From Antedon mediterranea (lineage: Eukaryota > Echinodermata > Crinoidea > Comatulida > Antedonidae), in assembly GCF_964355755.1 (NCBI RefSeq), contig NC_092679.1:15740932-15800931 (forward strand): DNA of 60,000 nucleotides. Direction: 5' to 3'. The notes under the pieces are model-generated. The model searched no databases, had not been told where the DNA came from, and saw nothing but the letters and a program-made list of their open reading frames with translations. Made by a program: the position numbers and the translations under genes. Below are positions 43,401 to 49,400 of the stretch, piece after piece (the first letter of the stretch is position 1; every line of letters starts with the position of its first letter).

Positions 43401-46400
43401 ATCACATTCAATAGAGCGCATCTCCGTTATTTGAGCCCGATTTTCGCACACATTTTAGTATGTGCTTGCTCAATTAATTATCTTTCTCGTGAGTTGTCAA
43501 CATTTTTATTGTGATGACGTCATCACGCGTAAAAACTTGAATAACCTAGGTCGTGTAATTTCAGCTACACCATACATTTGAATATCTTATAGCTCCTCAG
43601 AATTAAAGGTGACCTTGAAGATTATAATTTATTATGAAAGCTGATGAAATGTAGATACGAATTCATATCAATATTAAGCCTATCAGATGTTGTGATGTTA
43701 TCATATGGCCAGTTGAAGTTAAAAAGTAGTTTTTAAATTTCTTTAGTCGAAGTTATACAAATTTCAAAGAGCGCGCATTGCGCTTCTACGTGTCAAATTC
43801 TCTTCCAATCCTTATATTTATTTGCTCAATTCATTATCTTTCAAAATTGTCATCTTCGAGTTTATTTTGATAATTCCATCATACCAAAAAAATAGAGCAT
43901 GATGTGGGTCCCGTAATTTCACCTATGCTACACTGTATATAGATATACAGTATATACTGTACATATTGTATGACACATAGGTAGAACTCAGCACTATAAG
44001 TGTATATGCAATCATGTCATAGGATGGCGTACATCAACTTTTAACGATCGTATGTTAACGTACATGCATGATTAAAAAATGTTAATTTTATTAAAATGAT
44101 AAAAATGATCACCTATAATTCGTCAAAGTGACGAATTAAATTCTAGTTAGTATTGTCTTTGTTTAGTAGAGTGTTCTTTTATGAGCGCTATTAGAAGTGT
44201 AGGTGTTTTGATTTTTGTCTCATTCTAGGTATGGCATGGCATGTGTACATCCTCACAAACCACCACTTCCACTTGAGGATATAGAATAATGAATTGCATT
44301 TGTGGAAAAGGGCGTTCAATAAATTTTATTTTACTCTTCGAGAAGAATAGGCTATTTTTGGTTTCTCTATGTAAGCTAGGCACGAAATAGAAACGTCTAA
44401 TTTTATCACTACTGTAGGAAGGCGAAAAAAATACTGCACCCAGTATTCAATTACATGACACAATTTGCATAATTACAGTTAGTAAATACTGGTAAAAGCC
44501 TTGAAAGCCAATTGAAAACAATTTGAACTTTATGACTCATAATGAGTAGGTGATATTGAAATAAAACCAATCTAGTCATCATAAAAAAAAATTATTATAA
44601 TATTATGAAATTTATATGCAGAAAAAGAAGGCATAACAAAGATCTATGACTGAGTGAATAAATGTGAATAATGTGTTTTAACAAAATGTATAACAAATTA
44701 ACAATAGGTATGACAGATTCACGATGCCATATAATTTAGTATAATTATCACCTGACTGACAAAATGGATCGCTCACAAAAAGCCTTTTCACTATATTTTC
44801 AAACAGTATTGCTTATGAAATATCTTACCGTATACTACCGAGGATACTGTATTAAAAACATGTTGTCTAATTCTTTAAATATTTTTGTTTTTAGTAGGTA
44901 GCTGGACACAAAAGAAATTCTATATTAATTATTACAGATTTTTTTTAATGAAAACTAATTAATTGAGAACTGTGATATATCCTGTACATAATAATTTTAA
45001 TAGGATTCAACAACATATTATTGTACTAAGGAAAAGAACATCATAAAAATACTGTAGCACAAGTCCATCTCCACAAAACCCAAAATTGGACTGTGGATGT
45101 TTGATACATTCCTATATCCATGACAAAAATGTTGGTACCGGTACATGAAGTTTACACTGGACATATAGATATAGGCTATTTCCAGACAATTGTACAGTAA
45201 AAAAAAAATGGCATACCGGTAGGTCTACATGTAATGGTTTAATGTTTGTTCAGCAACCACACAAACAAGTTAGTAAATGTATTGACATACTCAAACGTAA
45301 ACATGTATCTACTGTATAGAAACCCATGGCTACTACTAATACTATAGATAAGATAAAAACTGAATTGGGAAATACCCAAACAACATGGCTTAGTCATTTA
45401 AATGAGTCATTATTATTAACATTCATTGTTCACTATTAGTAGTAAAATCACAATGGGCCTGTTTCTATTAGCAATAATTGACCATAAATGGCATTCTTTA
45501 AATACAGTACAACCAAGCAAATTCATTCACATTCCTTCACATATTGTTCACAAGTCATGTATCAAGATGCTCTACATTAAACAAAGTCTTTAGGAGTGGA
45601 TTTTTTTTTAAAGCTTTGTCCACACTAAAAAAAATGTTATGTGGCCATATATGTACATGATGATGTCATATTACTACCATATTTGGGCACCTTACACTTT
45701 TGTTGTCAAACTAGTTTTATAGTGTACAGTAGTGGACAGGATTTGAACCCAGGACCCTTGATCTGAGCGTAGCATCCACCACCAAGCTACAACTTTACTG
45801 TATGGTTTTCATATTTCTTGGCACACAATATGACCTCTTCTATCTAATGTTCATTAGATGCAAGCCTCATCTTTATGAGGATACTAGTCAGAAATCAATG
45901 AGGTCAGCACGTAGATAATATATTATATGATGTGTTCAAAACCATGAAATCTAGATATAGTACTGCACACAAAAAAGACAATTAAGCAGATCTGTAAATG
46001 TCGGGGTAATGAAGTATACATAATACTGTAAAACAAGCTATTGATAAATGCTATTAATAAACCTGCACCATAAACACAGCCTAACAAAATCATTATTATA
46101 TTTGTTCAAAGAAAATGCAACAAACTGTTCTGAATTGACAATCTCATTATTTGAAATCATTTTTGTAATAAAGTGACAATTAACATTGGATTCCTATAGG
46201 ATTTCCAACTGGAAATAATACACTTTAAACAGTTGTGTTGATAGACTATGAGTGCCGCTTACCTGGATAAGCCAACAATAGCCCATGCCCCTCCTAAAGA
46301 AGTTATGATACAAAAACTAAAAAATTCCTTGAGCACACCTCAATTTTAATGGACTAATCGAACACAAAAACCACCCCATCACATGGACATGCCAACATAC

Positions 46401-49400
46401 CACAGTCAGCTTTGATTCAACATTATTGAATTTTTTTTTTTTTTTCAACCTGAGGAATAATTTTTTTTAATTTTTACCTATGTACTAACTATAATGCACA
46501 GTTCATTTTTCAATTGTGCCATAAGGCACCCACAATTACAGTAACTGATGTCAAAAGTACTATACATTACTTGTTCATTGTAGTGTAGATGTAATATAAT
46601 TATTCTTTATCTTTCAGTTAGTAAAAAATACAGACAACATTATAATTGATGCATCACAAAATATGGATTAACTGTATTACAGACTCAGATAGTTTATTAT
46701 TGATACCAATAACAAATTATGCAAGGATGAACAAAACTTTAGGAGCAAACTAGAATAAGTTGTTTAAGACGAGTTTAACTTGTAATGTCTGCATTTTGTA
46801 TCCAAAATAGAGTAGGGAATTAGATAGGATAGCTTGACCTTCGTTATGTTTTGTCTTTCCTGTCATTATACAGAGACTTGTATGTCTTGACTAAACTGTA
46901 CATACAGTACTGATGTACAATCCACTACAACAAGCTAACTGACAGTGACAACATGGCCCTACAGCTTGACCATCGGTGTGTTTTGTCTTTCCTGCCATTA
47001 CTGACATAGAATGTTATGTCAAACTACTTTACAGCACCGATAGTACTGTACAATCCACTACAACAAGCTACTTACAACATGGCCCTACAGCTTGACCATC
47101 GGTGTGTTTTGTCTTTCCTGCCATTACTGACATAGAATGTTATGTCAAACTACTTTACAGCACCGATAGTACTGTACAATCCACTACAACAAGCTACTGA
47201 CAACATGGCCCTACAGCTTGACCATCGGTGTGTTTTGTCTTTCCTGCCATTACTGACATAGAATGTTATGTCAAACTACTTTACAGCACCGATAGTACTG
47301 TACAATCCACTACAACAAGCTACTTACAACATGGCCCTACAGCTTGACCATCGGTGTGTTTTGTCTTTCCTGCCATTACTGACATAGAATGTTATGTCAA
47401 ACTACTTTACAGCACTGATAGTACTGTACAATCCACTACAACAAGCTACTTACAACATGGCCCTACAGCTTGACCGTCGGTGTGTTTTGTCTTTCCTGCC
47501 ATTACTGACATAGAATGTTATGTCAAACTACTTTACAGCACTGATAGTACTGTACAATCCACTACAACAAGCTACTTACAACATGGCCCTACAGCTTGAC
47601 CGTCGGTGTGTTTTGTCTTTCCTGCCATTACTGACATAGAATGTTATGTCAAACTACTTTACAGCACTGATAGTACTGTACAATCCACTACAACAAGCTA
47701 CTTACAACATGGCCCTACAGCTTGACCGTCGGTGTGTTTTGTCTTTCCTGCCATTACTGACATAGAATGTTATGTCAAACTACTTTACAGCACTGATAGT
47801 ACTGTACAATCCACTACAACAAGCTACTTACAACATGGCCCTACAGCTTGACCGTCGGTGTGTTTTGTCTTTCTTGCCATTACTGTATCTACATAGAATT
47901 GTATGTCTTAATAGTATTATGTATTATGTGAGTGTACATTGCAGTGATCACTGATGATAGCACAATTCACTACAAGCTACTGACACCATGACCCTATTCT
48001 ACCCCAGGGTTCTACAATACACCAGAGCCAGCAGTGTATAGTGCATTGGATCCTTTAAGTACAACTAAGAAGTGTTGTTCTACCACCAGACAAACTATGT
48101 TGGAGGAGAGTCTTGAACCTGATTTTCGGTTTTAGAGCCAGCCTTAACTGAAAACAAGTATGCAAAATGTGATACTGACTTTAATCATAAAACCCAATAA
48201 TCTGTGCAGTATACAAGATCAGTATCACTTCCTGATATAGTTCCAAAGCAAATTTGAATGCAAATAAAAAATGTTTTTATGGTCCTTTGAAAAATTAGCC
48301 AATAACTGTGTGTCAATATTTTGAATAGAATTATGTTTTTATGGTATAGCAAACTTAATACTCTAAAAGCCTATTGCACATTGTTTAAATAACAATTTTA
48401 AATGAGAAATAAACTCTGACTAAGGGCCTGTTTCTGCTGCATATCCTCAAAATATGGTATAAAAATATGGTATATTTTATATCATATTTCTAGTACCCCA
48501 TTTCTCCTAGAAGTACTATCTTGAGTGGTTGTGTTAAAATTCATCTTTTTTACCCAACCTGCCTTTCGATCCCCCAAAATGGGGACAAGCTATTCCTTCC
48601 TTGCCGGAATTAGAATTTGTTATCTTTGGCGATGGTGTAGCCTCTGCTTTCACAGTGTCTGTTTGTTTTGTTATTGACTTGTTTCAACAACAAGTTCACA
48701 CACACCATACTCTTCTTAATTTTAGCTAAATTATCTTTCTAAATCTGGCTGTCCTGTTTGTTCCTTTTTAATTTTCCTGAAATCTTTGTTTCCCCAACAG
48801 AGTATTTGCATGACTACATGTGTAAAAAGCTTACAGAAAATCAAAATATACGGTATTTTTTATCGGCAGCAGAAAAGGGTACAAAATACGGTATAAACTA
48901 TAAGTTTATAAATACTGTATTTTATCCACAAATTTCGTTGGGAAAATATGGTATACAAAATACGGTATATTTTTTGTTAGCACCGTTTCTGCTGCCAAAA
49001 ATATACGGTACTAAAAAAATACTGTTGGCAGCCGAATCTGGGCCTAACTCAAAAAAGATGATATCATTGAGTATATGAGATAATGAGATAGAGCACCTTG
49101 ACTTATTTTATGGCGTAGACAAGATTTAAAACGATTAATTAGTCCCTACTGTGACTGTAGAAGCAATGTTAATGTCATTACAGTACATAGTACAACATTT
49201 TTATAATAGAGCTTTACTGTAGACCATAATTTAAATACCATACACCATACCTCAAGGTACTAGGAATAAATCTAATATTACAGTACAATTTTAATGGAAC
49301 AAGCGTACAGGTAATTTAAATGTTGTGAAGCATTTACATTGTTTGATCATAAATGATGATTAAAGATTTAATTCATTCATTGCAACAAATAATACTGTAA

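Larger units (their letters stand above)
39361..44148 (+). mobile_element. element A: outer Helentron-like element, interrupted
   Basis: The 5' end is AGGTGATCATTT (39361-39372), directly followed after a 6-nt loop by its inverse (39379-39390). The same 12 bp appear inverted near the 3' end (44103-44114). A 9-bp hairpin AATTCGTCA-AAG-TGACGAATT (44117-44137) and then CTAGTT (to 44148) close the element. Excluding the insert at 39428-42621 it is about 1.6 kb. There is no Rep/helicase frame, so it is non-autonomous. Asymmetric end repeats plus a 3' hairpin are typical of Helentrons; that class call is inference. Confidence 0.75.

Noticed and set aside
39361-44148. Reading the block as a simple three-unit tandem repeat
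   Set aside because: The 5' ends occur in the order A, B, C within 140 bp while the 3' ends occur in the order C, B, A far apart, and end motifs match only in the nested pairing.
47772-47954. Open frame overlapping the minisatellite, and the 126-bp unit being a multiple of three
   Set aside because: All three forward frames of the unit contain a stop in every copy, so the array cannot encode a repeat protein.
48758-49078. 106-codon plus-strand frame
   Set aside because: It spans recurring TACGGTAT motifs of a probable element, has no domain or signal, and the codon pattern follows the repeats.
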